Shown in pieces: positions 1-7,633 of a DNA stretch of 64,000 bases (positions are counted from its first letter, which is position 1; each line of letters starts with the position of its first letter). The stretch lies in the IMG/VR virus record IMGVR_UViG_3300023179_000098, positions 1 to 64,000 of that record; one strand, written 5' to 3'. Made by a program: the position numbers and the translations under genes. This DNA comes from a virus. The notes below the pieces were generated by a model that did not search any database, was not told the DNA's origin, and saw nothing but the letters and a program-made list of their open reading frames with translations.

Positions 1-341
1 TTAATACTAAATATAATTGGTGGCGACATAAATTAGGCTTTGGCTACTGGAGCCTTAGTAAATATCTCAAGCACAGAGTTAAGCGTGCTATAGATTTTAT
101 GTTTCAGTTTGAATTAAATCTAGCTAATTATTGCAGTCGCAAACACTTTGACGGAATAATCTGTGGACATATACACCGTAGTGAGATTAAAATTATTAAT
201 GATATAATATATATGAATTGTGGAGACTGGGTTGAAAGCTGTACAGCCCTAGCTGAAACTAGTAATGGCAATTGGGAAATCATAGAATGGCATACAATAA
301 AACATGAAAACAACCTGGATCCTATTCCTAGCAGTAGTTAA
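1..341 (+). CDS. LpxH-like metallophosphoesterase, 3' part only
   Basis: The 5' end lies outside the window; the frame is open from base 3. The visible 112 residues match the C-terminal part of the UDP-2,3-diacylglucosamine diphosphatase-like metallophosphoesterases as I know them: a YWSLSKYLKHRVK segment, then the metal-binding motif DGIICGHIHRSE, then YMNCGDWVESCTAL. In that family GHIH supplies metal-ligand histidines and the enzymes cleave pyrophosphate in lipid A or related lipid precursors. The N-terminal metal ligands cannot be checked here. The gene sits directly upstream of a glycosyltransferase, so the two may act together on an envelope lipid or sugar of the host. The exact substrate is unknown. 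The family assignment is fairly safe; the reaction is inferred. Confidence 0.8.
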   Translation, partial: NTKYNWWRHKLGFGYWSLSKYLKHRVKRAIDFMFQFELNLANYCSRKHFDGIICGHIHRSEIKIINDIIYMNCGDWVESCTALAETSNGNWEIIEWHTIKHENNLDPIPSSS

Positions 342-495
342 TATATATGATTCACAAGATGTACCTGGACGCATCCAATTAGGTTTTACTAGTCAACTTA
401 GTTGCGAAACAGCACTACAATCAATGACTAGTTGGGTAAAATTTCCTTGGTTCAAGGTAGAAGGTCGCTGTGAAAAAAATCTTAGTAATAACTGA
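304..495 (+). CDS. small exported or membrane-anchored protein, unknown
   Basis: A 63-residue frame overlaps the end of the metallophosphoesterase by 38 bases and the start of the glycosyltransferase by 26. It starts MKTTWILFLAVVNIY, a short basic then hydrophobic stretch that could be a weak signal peptide or membrane anchor. A body with two cysteines (SCET and GRCEK) and an aromatic FPWFKVEG segment follows. Small Cys-pair proteins of this shape are common in phage genomes, but I recognise no function. There is no good ribosome binding site before the ATG, so translation may depend on coupling to the upstream gene. It could be a chance frame, although its exact placement across the gap between two real genes favours it being used. 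Confidence 0.55.
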   Translation: MKTTWILFLAVVNIYDSQDVPGRIQLGFTSQLSCETALQSMTSWVKFPWFKVEGRCEKNLSNN

Positions 496-1462
496 TAACT
501 TACCGGATCAAATCAATGGGGTGGTTACAACGTATACGAATTTGGCCAAGGTTGCACTTGGTCATGGTTATTGTATTGATTATTGTGATCCCACTAGGTT
601 CCGTTATATTAATTGCCCTGGCTACCCAGAAGTTAAACTTGCCCTACCCACAAAAATGGCCCAGGCGATTTCGTCGGCAAATGCACATTATTATCACATC
701 GCCACAGAAGGTCCTGTGGGTCTTAGTGCTAGAGCATATCTTACAAGCCGTGGTATTAGGTATAATACTAGTTATCATACTAGATTTCCTGAAGGTCTTC
801 GAACTCTACTAGGCATTCCTGAAAGCCTAACTTGGCGTTATATTCGCTGGTTTCATAAACATAGTGGCCGTTGCCTAACCACTACTCGAAGTGTTGCTAG
901 TGAGCTAGAACAACAGGGTATTAACAATGTTGTGACCTGGACTCGTGGAGTTGATACTACATTATTCAATCCACAGCCCCGCAACCCTAAACCATACAAA
1001 ACACTGTTATGCGTTAGCCGCGTTAGTAAGGAGAAAAATCTAGAAGATTTTTGTAGCCTACAGATTCCAGGTACACGCAAGATCTTAGTAGGTGATGGGC
1101 CACACCTAAACTACTTACGTAGTCATTACCAAGATGTTGATTTTGCAGGAATGAAAACTGGAGCAGAGCTAGCTAATTACTATCAGCAGGCCGATGTTTT
1201 CGTATTTCCTAGTCGATGGGATACTTTTGGCATTGTTATGCTGGAAGCAATTGCTTGCGGCACTCCAGTAGCAGCCTATCCCTGCAATGGGCCACTAGAT
1301 GTCGTTGAGCGTAGAACGAATGGTTCACTTAATGAAGATCTTAGCCTGGCTGTTGAAGAATGTTTCGGTCTTAGTAAGGCACGTGTATATTTATCAAGTC
1401 GTCGTTGGACCTGGCAAAATTGCTGGGAAATCTTTCACGAAAATTTAGTGGAGCCTATATGA
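470..1462 (+). CDS. glycosyltransferase, GT4 family
   Basis: A 330-residue GT-B type glycosyltransferase. The N-terminal Rossmann domain begins KKILVITDNLPDQINGVV, the typical GT4 opening where the NGV loop faces the acceptor. The C-terminal domain begins near residue 180 (KTLLCVSRVSKEKNLEDF) and holds the nucleotide-sugar site, DTFGIVMLEAIACGTPVAA. The first acid of the EX7E motif is Asp here, a conservative change. The GTG start at 470 is preceded by AAGG at about 461. The gene ends in an ATGA overlap with the terminase small subunit, so it is translated with the packaging genes. A role in host envelope glycan or glycolipid modification, perhaps to exclude competing phages, is inferred from its partner upstream. 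Donor and acceptor are unknown. Confidence 0.88.
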   Translation: MKKILVITDNLPDQINGVVTTYTNLAKVALGHGYCIDYCDPTRFRYINCPGYPEVKLALPTKMAQAISSANAHYYHIATEGPVGLSARAYLTSRGIRYNTSYHTRFPEGLRTLLGIPESLTWRYIRWFHKHSGRCLTTTRSVASELEQQGINNVVTWTRGVDTTLFNPQPRNPKPYKTLLCVSRVSKEKNLEDFCSLQIPGTRKILVGDGPHLNYLRSHYQDVDFAGMKTGAELANYYQQADVFVFPSRWDTFGIVMLEAIACGTPVAAYPCNGPLDVVERRTNGSLNEDLSLAVEECFGLSKARVYLSSRRWTWQNCWEIFHENLVEPI

Positions 1463-1923
1463 CCACCAATCTACCTGCTGAAACATTACAGATTTCACCA
1501 GAAGCGCTGGAAATTGCTAACAGCTATCTCCAGGAAAACAGTGCACAGCTTGTTAGCGATAGCTTAGGTGTACCGCTTGATCGTGTATGCGAAACACTAG
1601 CTCGCCCAGAAGTACGTGGCTATATAGATCGTGTATTCTTTGATATAGGCTACAATAATCGCTTTCTTATGCGTCGTGCTATGGATGCAGTCATTAAACG
1701 CAAATTTGAGGAGTTGGAGGAGGCTGGTGTTGGATCAGGTAAGGATATTGCCGATCTATTACACTTATCACATAAAATGTCAATGGACCTATTAGATCGT
1801 GAAATACAACTACAAAAATTGCGTACTGAAACACAACCACAAAAACAAGTAAATGTACAAATCAATGATGATGGCACTAAATATTCACAACTTATACATA
1901 AATTGATTAGTGGTGATATTTAA
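1459..1923 (+). CDS. terS: terminase small subunit
   Basis: A 154-residue protein placed directly before the large terminase. I chose the ATG at 1459, which overlaps the glycosyltransferase stop as ATGA, rather than an in-frame upstream start at 1405 that lies inside that gene. The N-terminal half looks like a helix-turn-helix DNA-recognition domain (LVSDSLGVPLDRVCETLARPEV). It is followed by a helical segment (RRAMDAVIKRKFEELEEAG) and a polar tail, which is the usual order in small terminases: DNA binding, oligomerisation, then contact with the large subunit. Small terminases diverge strongly, so the call rests on length, predicted helices and position. It would recognise the packaging site and load DNA onto the motor. 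Confidence 0.8.
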   Translation: MTTNLPAETLQISPEALEIANSYLQENSAQLVSDSLGVPLDRVCETLARPEVRGYIDRVFFDIGYNNRFLMRRAMDAVIKRKFEELEEAGVGSGKDIADLLHLSHKMSMDLLDREIQLQKLRTETQPQKQVNVQINDDGTKYSQLIHKLISGDI

Positions 1924-3215
1924 TGCTAGTAGTAAGTAGACAAGATATAGATACAGAAAGTATAACAGAGTATAATTCTAGTGAAAGATTTATAAAACTA
2001 CCTATTGATAATTACTTAAAATTGATGGGTATGTATGATACTATCAATAGACCCCAAATCGCACTAATCAACGCAGTCAATAGCCCTAAGTATAGGTTTA
2101 TTTGTGCTGCACTTGCTAGACGACTAGGCAAAACTTATATAGCTAATGTAGTAGGTCAATTAGTAACACTTATACCTAATTCAAATGTACTTATAATATC
2201 TCCTAACTACAGCTTAAGTGCTATAAGTTTTGAGTTACAGCGTAGGCTAATAAAACACTTTGACTTAGAAGTTACGCGTGATAACTTAAAAGATAAAGTT
2301 ATTGAACTATCAATTGGTTCAACCATTCGTATGGGTTCTATTAGTACAGTTGATTCAACTGTGGGTAGAAGTTATGACCTTATAATATTTGATGAAGCTG
2401 CACTGTCGGAGCACGGTGAGCGTGCTTTTAATGTGGCACTACGACCCACACTAGATAAAGCAAATGCAAAAGCAATCTTTATTAGTACACCTCGCGGACG
2501 CCAAAACTGGTTTTCGCAATTTTATTTACGTGGATTTGATCCACAGTTTCCAGAATGGTGTTCTATACAAGCTGATTATACTGAAAATACTCGTATGAGT
2601 GCATCGGATGTTGCAGAAGCTCGTCGATCTATGCCTCGTTCTGAGTTTGAACAAGAATATATGGCATCATTTACTAGCTATCTAGGTCAAATCTATGAAG
2701 GCTTTCAGTCAGAGTGGATTCTTGATGAGTTACCTAGTACTGTACGTGGTGAGTGTTTTAGTGGCTGTGACCCAGGTTATCGTGATAGTACAGCTTTTGT
2801 TACTATAATCTACGATAATTCTACTGATACATTTTATTGTGTTGAAGACTATTGTGAAGCAGAGCGTAGTACTGCACAACATGCCGAGCACTTTCATAGG
2901 ATGATTGAGCGCTGGGGTTCTGAAGTAATATTTATTGATAGTGCAGCAGCACAATTTAGTAGTGATCTTGCATATATCTACGATATATCAACTACAAAAG
3001 CTAAAAAAGATGTTTTACCCGGTATAGCCTATGTTCAAACTATTATACAACAAGGCAGATTACGTGTATTAAAAAATTGCGAGCATGTATTAGCTATGCT
3101 TGATCAGTATAGGTGGGATGATCGTGAGGGATTAACACGTGAAAGACCTAAACATGATAAGCATAGTCATATAGCCGACGCACTTCGGTATGCTTTATAT
3201 AGCTACGTGGTATAA
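1923..3215 (+). CDS. terL: terminase large subunit (ATPase-nuclease)
   Basis: The 430-residue packaging motor shows all expected motifs. A Walker A-like segment LARRLGKT is at residues 64-71, Walker B DLIIFDE at 152-158 and a coupling motif STP at 188-190. The C-terminal RNase H-like nuclease has acidic residues in GCDPG (Asp283), FIDS (Asp339) and HIADA (Asp419). The enzyme pumps DNA into the prohead through the portal and cuts the concatemer. The start overlaps the small subunit stop as TAATG, giving translational coupling. Length and motif spacing are normal, with no sign of an intein or intron even though an HNH nuclease follows directly. Confidence 0.97.
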   Translation: MLVVSRQDIDTESITEYNSSERFIKLPIDNYLKLMGMYDTINRPQIALINAVNSPKYRFICAALARRLGKTYIANVVGQLVTLIPNSNVLIISPNYSLSAISFELQRRLIKHFDLEVTRDNLKDKVIELSIGSTIRMGSISTVDSTVGRSYDLIIFDEAALSEHGERAFNVALRPTLDKANAKAIFISTPRGRQNWFSQFYLRGFDPQFPEWCSIQADYTENTRMSASDVAEARRSMPRSEFEQEYMASFTSYLGQIYEGFQSEWILDELPSTVRGECFSGCDPGYRDSTAFVTIIYDNSTDTFYCVEDYCEAERSTAQHAEHFHRMIERWGSEVIFIDSAAAQFSSDLAYIYDISTTKAKKDVLPGIAYVQTIIQQGRLRVLKNCEHVLAMLDQYRWDDREGLTRERPKHDKHSHIADALRYALYSYVV

Positions 3216-3225
3216 AAAAGTGGTA

Positions 3226-3255
3226 TTGACTTTTGCTATGGTTTTGGGTTACAAT
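3226..3255 (+). promoter_or_regulatory. sigma70-like promoter before HNH/portal genes
   Basis: TTGACT at 3226-3231 and TACAAT at 3250-3255 are separated by 18 bases, in the only real gap between terL and the HNH gene. The match is close to the bacterial housekeeping consensus. It would drive the HNH, portal and capsid genes separately from the packaging genes. Confidence 0.7.
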
Positions 3256-3280
3256 AGCTAAAATAAAAGAAATATAGTTT

Positions 3281-3745
3281 ATGGCAATAAATACTAATAA
3301 AAGAATTGCAGTTAAATGGATTAGAGACAAGGCTAAGTCGGCCTATGAAAAGCAATCTCATTGCTATATATGTAACAGTACTAGTGAACTAGAATTACAT
3401 CATTTACATAGTATTACCTATTTGTTAGAAATTTGGGCAAAAGCTAATAACTATGATATAAGTACTGATACCGGAATACTTAGTGTTCGTGACGAGTTTA
3501 TTAGTAGCCACCATGAAGAAATATATAGCCTAGTATACACCCTGTGTAATAGGCATCATGTTCAACTACATGGAATATATGGTAAAAGTCCATTACCAAG
3601 TTCGGTTAGTAAACAACAGCACTGGATACAAGTACAACGAGAAAAACATATATCGGGATTAAGCAATTATAGAGGCAGCATGCCCCAGTCCAGTTCGTTT
3701 AGCGAATTTACAGGGGACTTAAGTGGCACTAGAAAAATTTCGTAG
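3281..3745 (+). CDS. HNH endonuclease-like protein
   Basis: A 154-residue protein with a His-Me finger signature: a Cys pair CYIC at residues 28-31, ELELHHLHS with the candidate catalytic His at 40-41, and a second cluster TLCNRHHVQLHG at 88-98 giving Cys89, Asn90 and His92/93/97. Such domains nick or cut DNA using one metal ion. HNH proteins next to terminase and portal genes are known to assist DNA cleavage during packaging in several HK97-like phages. That role fits here, but a free-standing homing nuclease is the alternative. Its last 23 bases overlap the portal gene in another frame, so it is an integrated part of the operon and not a recent insertion. Confidence 0.75.
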   Translation: MAINTNKRIAVKWIRDKAKSAYEKQSHCYICNSTSELELHHLHSITYLLEIWAKANNYDISTDTGILSVRDEFISSHHEEIYSLVYTLCNRHHVQLHGIYGKSPLPSSVSKQQHWIQVQREKHISGLSNYRGSMPQSSSFSEFTGDLSGTRKIS

Positions 3746-4910
3746 TTGGATTGTTGAAAAGCTAAATCCAGCACAACCTACTATACATTTCGATGAAGGC
3801 ACTAATATTAGTGGCGGTCATCGTATTCTATCTTATAGAAATGCTTTTCGAGCAATTGATAGTGTAAATAGATCAGTTAACATGATAGTTAGTGCATGTA
3901 GTTCACTAGACTATGATGTAAAAGACAAACAACATGATGGAGTAGTTAATGGTACTCGTCAAAAAAGTTTAGTTAATCTATTAAACTTTAGACCTAATCC
4001 CTATCAAAGTGCACAAGATTTTAGACGAGAAATATTTAAAGACTTACTACTAGATGGAAATGCATTTATACACTTTGATGGTGTATTTATGTATCACTTA
4101 CCAGCAGAAAATGTTGAGATTGTAACAGATCCTAAAACATTTATTCGTGGTTTTAAATACAGTGGTAATGTACTATTTCCCGAAAATGAAGTATTTTACT
4201 TTAAAGATGTTAGTTCTACAAGTATTTATCGTGGAACTAGTAGATTGGAAAGCTGTTTAGAGAATATTAATATACTCTATTCAATGCAAGAATTTCAACA
4301 AAAGTTTTTTGAAAATGGTACAATCTTTGGATTAGTACTTACATCGGAAAATACATTAAGTCAGCAAGCTAAAGAAAAAACCTTAGCTTACTGGCAACAA
4401 AGATATAATAGTAAAGCAGGCGGAAAAAGACCTATTATTCTTGATAGTGGCCTTAAACCACACAAATTATCAGACCAAAATTTTAGCGATTTAGATTTTG
4501 ACAAGGCTATACGTACCCATTCGGAGCGTATAATGATGAATATAGGAGTTCCTCCTGTATTACTACAAGGTGGTAACAATGCTAACATTGCCCCTAATTT
4601 ACGCTTATTTTACTTGGAAACAGTATTGCCAATTGTTAGGCTCTATATTTCCGCAGTTGAACGATATTTTGGATATGACGTGGAAGCGGTAACCAGTAAT
4701 GTATCGGCACTGCAACCAGATCTAAAAGATGTAGCAAGTTATCATCAAACACTAGTTAATGGTGGAATTATTACGCCAAATGAAGCTAGAGTAGAATTAA
4801 GGTATCCCAAGCTAGTAACTGGTGGAGATACTATTAGAATACCTGCTAATATAGCAGGTTCAGCAGCTGATCCATCGCAAGGTGGTAGGCCTAGTACGAC
4901 GAGGGAGTAA
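3723..4910 (+). CDS. portal protein, HK97 family
   Basis: A 395-residue protein that would form the dodecameric ring at the capsid vertex through which DNA enters and leaves. Segments typical of the HK97 gp3-like family are present: an N-terminal AIDSVNRSVNMIVSACSSL helix, SLVNLLNFRPNPYQSAQDF, DLLLDGNAFIHFDG near residues 102-116, and SERIMMNIGVPPVLLQGG towards the end. It starts with GTG at 3723 behind a purine-rich AGGGGA, inside the 3' end of the HNH gene. The tail is Ser/Thr/Pro-rich and unstructured. Its length is normal for the family. Confidence 0.95.
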   Translation: MALEKFRSWIVEKLNPAQPTIHFDEGTNISGGHRILSYRNAFRAIDSVNRSVNMIVSACSSLDYDVKDKQHDGVVNGTRQKSLVNLLNFRPNPYQSAQDFRREIFKDLLLDGNAFIHFDGVFMYHLPAENVEIVTDPKTFIRGFKYSGNVLFPENEVFYFKDVSSTSIYRGTSRLESCLENINILYSMQEFQQKFFENGTIFGLVLTSENTLSQQAKEKTLAYWQQRYNSKAGGKRPIILDSGLKPHKLSDQNFSDLDFDKAIRTHSERIMMNIGVPPVLLQGGNNANIAPNLRLFYLETVLPIVRLYISAVERYFGYDVEAVTSNVSALQPDLKDVASYHQTLVNGGIITPNEARVELRYPKLVTGGDTIRIPANIAGSAADPSQGGRPSTTRE

Positions 4911-4911
4911 T

Positions 4912-6981
4912 ATGACTAAAAAAATTGATAAATTACTCTATTTAAGCAGCAAGTTTACCGCTAGTACAGAAACTGACGATAGCATTTATATTGAAGGATA
5001 TGCTAGCACAGTAGACCGTGATAGACAAGGTGATGTTATTCCTATGAAGGCGTGGAATGAGGGGTTAAGTAATTACCTTAAAAATCCAATTATACTAGCC
5101 TATCACAACCATCAAATGCCTATTGGCAAGATGGTAGAACATAAAGTCACCGACCAAGGTTTATGGGTACGTGCCCAGATTCCTGCGGAAATAGGTGACG
5201 TTTATAAGCTGATTAAAAAGGGTATCTTAAGTGCGTTTAGTGTAGGATTTAGGGTTCGGGATGCTGATTATGACAGCGCCAGTGAATCTTTTCTTATCAA
5301 GGAGTTGGAATTACATGAAATTAGTGTAGTTTCAGTGCCAGCAAATCAAAACACATTATTTAGTTTGGCCAAAGCATTTGATAATGCACAAGAGTTTGAA
5401 TTATATAAACAGCAATTTGCACCCAAGGAATCAGCTAAACAGCTAGATACCCCAAAGCCAGCAAAAAGCACTAAAAACGAGGAATGGGACATGGATCCAA
5501 AAGAGTTAGAGAAATTATTAGCAGATGCTGCTGCTAAAGCTGCTGAGCAAACCGCAAAAGCTGTTTTAGAAGCACAAACAAAAGCTGCTGAAGACGCAAA
5601 GCGTAAAGTTGAAGAAGAAGAAGTTCTACAAGCTAAGATTAAAGCTGCAGTTAACGCAGTTCAGCCAGCTCCTGTAGTTCAAACAGTTGATACAGGTGCA
5701 GAGCGCCTACTAAGCGACATTGAAAAGCGCTTAGAAGATCAAGCTACTGAGCACAGAACAGCCCTAGAAGGTTTAGAGAGTGCTATTCGTGAAAAAGCTA
5801 AAGAGCTAGAAGCACTACAAAATAAGAGTGGTGAATTAGAAGCACTACAGCGTAGTCGTATGCAGTTTACTGAGCCACAAGGCCCAGAAATTAGCTATGC
5901 TGAAAAAGAAAAAGCTGTTTTAGTTAGTAAAATCTTACGTAGACCAATGCAAGACACCAAGTTCGGTAAGATTGTATTAGAAAAAGCTGCTGCTAGTTTT
6001 GGTGCTGCTGCACGTGGTCCTGTTATTGCTACAGGTACAAGTATGCAAGAGCTTTATGAAACTGAAGTAGTTACTAGACTAGAGAGTGAAATGCGTCGTC
6101 AATTAGTAGTTACAAGCGCATTAACAAGTACAACTATGACTACTCCTGTAATGCGTATTCCAGTAAATCCAGATACACAAGATAATGCTACTTGGATTAT
6201 AGGTGCTGGTGCAAATGAAGCTGCAGTTTATGGTACAGGTGCTGATAGTAGTTCAGTTTTAGCTACTGCTGGTAGTTCTGGTCTAACTAGAAGGCACGCA
6301 TTAAAAGAAATAACTCTTACCGCTTATAAATTAGCAACAAAAGAGTATATTGCTTTTGAAGAAGACGAAGACAGTCTAATTCCAGTACTTCCACTAGTTC
6401 GTGATGCATTAACTCGTCGCATGGCAAAATCATTAGATGTAGCTATGCTGCGTGGAGCAGGTAGTGCTTTAAGCACACCAATTAAAGGTTTAACTGAGTA
6501 TGATCCTGCTGGTGGTACTCCCTCAGTAACAATTAATGTAGCTAGTCCTGGCAATGTATTAACAGTAGCAAAAGTTATGGAAGCTCGTAAAAAATTAGAT
6601 GCTTGGGGTTTAAATCCAAGTGAACTAATTATTTTTGTTAGCACACAAGGCTACTATGAGTTATTAGAAGATACTAATTTCTTAACTGTTGATAAGGTAG
6701 GTGATCGTGCCACACTATTAACAGGACAGATTGGTAGTATTGGTAATACTCCTGTTATTGTTAGTGCAAGTTTTGCAGCAATTACACCTGCTAGTGGTCA
6801 ACCTACTGCAGTAATCTTTAATCCACGTAACTTCTTAGTAGGAACACATCGTAGTATGCGTATTGATAGTGATGATGAAATTGTGACACAACGTAGCGTA
6901 CTAGTTGCTAGTATGAGAGTTGGTATGACACAACTTTCAACAATTGATGGCGAGGGTGCCGTAACAGTAAGATACGCTTAA
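4912..6981 (+). CDS. fused prohead protease, scaffold and major capsid protein
   Basis: One frame of 689 residues joins two functions that HK97 encodes in separate genes. Residues 1-155 are an HK97-type prohead protease (S78/U35 fold): EGYASTVDRDRQGDVI, then ILAYHNHQMPIGKM with candidate catalytic His65, then LSAFSVGFRV with Ser110, then ELELHEISVVSVPANQN. Residues about 165-325 are Ala/Glu/Lys-rich coiled coil, corresponding to the scaffold or delta domain that is removed on maturation. The rest is the HK97-fold capsid protein, containing for example ELYETEVVTRLESEMRRQ and MRIPVNPDTQDNATWI. The ATG at 4912 follows GAGGGAG; an in-frame codon at 4882 lies within the portal gene and is less likely. 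A second, well-placed start at 5491 would yield the scaffold-capsid part alone. Confidence 0.93.
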   Translation: MTKKIDKLLYLSSKFTASTETDDSIYIEGYASTVDRDRQGDVIPMKAWNEGLSNYLKNPIILAYHNHQMPIGKMVEHKVTDQGLWVRAQIPAEIGDVYKLIKKGILSAFSVGFRVRDADYDSASESFLIKELELHEISVVSVPANQNTLFSLAKAFDNAQEFELYKQQFAPKESAKQLDTPKPAKSTKNEEWDMDPKELEKLLADAAAKAAEQTAKAVLEAQTKAAEDAKRKVEEEEVLQAKIKAAVNAVQPAPVVQTVDTGAERLLSDIEKRLEDQATEHRTALEGLESAIREKAKELEALQNKSGELEALQRSRMQFTEPQGPEISYAEKEKAVLVSKILRRPMQDTKFGKIVLEKAAASFGAAARGPVIATGTSMQELYETEVVTRLESEMRRQLVVTSALTSTTMTTPVMRIPVNPDTQDNATWIIGAGANEAAVYGTGADSSSVLATAGSSGLTRRHALKEITLTAYKLATKEYIAFEEDEDSLIPVLPLVRDALTRRMAKSLDVAMLRGAGSALSTPIKGLTEYDPAGGTPSVTINVASPGNVLTVAKVMEARKKLDAWGLNPSELIIFVSTQGYYELLEDTNFLTVDKVGDRATLLTGQIGSIGNTPVIVSASFAAITPASGQPTAVIFNPRNFLVGTHRSMRIDSDDEIVTQRSVLVASMRVGMTQLSTIDGEGAVTVRYA
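5479..5493 (+). promoter_or_regulatory. internal ribosome binding site and start for capsid protein
   Basis: GAGGA at 5479-5483 lies 7 bases before an in-frame ATG at 5491. The product would begin MDPKELEKLL and be 496 residues long, the normal size and opening of a free-standing HK97-type capsid precursor. It starts just after the protease domain and a low-complexity Lys/Pro/Ser linker. This suggests that most capsid subunits are made from the internal start and only a few copies carry the protease. Confidence 0.55.
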
Positions 6982-6995
6982 TTTTTTAAGTTTAG

Positions 6996-7045
6996 GCAGG
7001 ATTCGCGAGAGTCCTGCTTCCAAAACCTATCTGGGTTTTGGAAGC
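6996..7045 (+). terminator. tandem hairpins after the capsid gene
   Basis: Two stem-loops fill the gap behind the capsid gene. The first pairs 6996-7004 with 7009-7017 around a GCGA tetraloop, with one G-U pair. The second pairs 7016-7027 perfectly with 7034-7045, 12 bp with a 6-base loop. They share bases 7016-7017. Neither is followed by a clear U-run, because an AAGGAG ribosome binding site comes next. They may act as a partial terminator or as an RNA-stabilising element that keeps capsid mRNA abundant. Confidence 0.55.
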
Positions 7046-7060
7046 ATAAGGAGTTTTTAT

Positions 7061-7633
7061 ATGGCTGATTTAATTACCAGAGTCGAATATAAAGATTATA
7101 TGGGGATTAGTACTAATAATAAAGATAAAGAAATAGATCTATTAATTCCTATGGTTAGCCAACTAGTAAAAACTTATTGCCGTAGAACATTTATAGATCA
7201 TGTATTCGACCCTAAACTGGAAGTTTTTCAGGGTGGATTTCAAGATATAATTTTATCAGAAACACCAGTTATAGAAATATTAGATTTTGGTTATAGTATA
7301 GATTATGGTCAAACTTATGAAGTATTAACTCAATACACTGACTGGGTACTTGTAGGTAATACTATTAAATCTATTAAGTATACTGGTGGTCGTTGGAATA
7401 ATTTAATCAATGGATTTAAAGTAGAGTATCAAGCTGGTTATGCTGATGGAACTCCACCAGATTTAAAACTAGCTATAATGGATTTAATAGAATACTATTC
7501 AAAAAATAATAGTGCAGTACATGTTAATCGTGATGTTACTCCTAATGTAACTCAGATTTCTTATGTAGCTACTACAAATTTTCCTGCACATATTAAACGC
7601 ATATTAGACCAATATGTTTCGGATTATGCATAA
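7061..7633 (+). CDS. head-tail connector, HK97 gp6-like
   Basis: A 190-residue protein located right after the capsid gene, the usual place of the gp6/gp15-type adaptor that docks under the portal. The N-terminal helix set (KDKEIDLLIPMVSQLVKTYC) and the internal pattern PVIEILDF, then VEYQAGYADGTPPDLKLAIMDLIEYY, match the gp6-like connector family. In that family the AGY and PPDLK segments are typical. A strong AAGGAG site precedes the ATG. It would form a ring of 12 or 13 subunits between portal and head-closure protein. Confidence 0.85.
   Translation: MADLITRVEYKDYMGISTNNKDKEIDLLIPMVSQLVKTYCRRTFIDHVFDPKLEVFQGGFQDIILSETPVIEILDFGYSIDYGQTYEVLTQYTDWVLVGNTIKSIKYTGGRWNNLINGFKVEYQAGYADGTPPDLKLAIMDLIEYYSKNNSAVHVNRDVTPNVTQISYVATTNFPAHIKRILDQYVSDYA

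Noticed and set aside
1405-1458. Start of the small terminase at 1405
   Set aside because: It would overlap the glycosyltransferase by 58 bases; ATG 1459 forms a standard ATGA junction.
3281-3745. HNH gene as a homing endonuclease inside an intron or intein
   Set aside because: The terminase and portal genes on either side are complete and uninterrupted, and the HNH gene overlaps the portal in a normal operon manner.
4882-4911. Start of the protease-capsid gene at 4882
   Set aside because: It lies inside the portal gene and lacks a binding site; ATG 4912 has GAGGGAG at proper distance and matches the family start.
6324-6644. Minus-strand frames inside major genes (for example 6324-6644, 14006-14536, 36585-36902, 55069-55407)
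   Set aside because: All lie opposite well-supported plus-strand genes, have shadow-like composition and no promoter or binding site.
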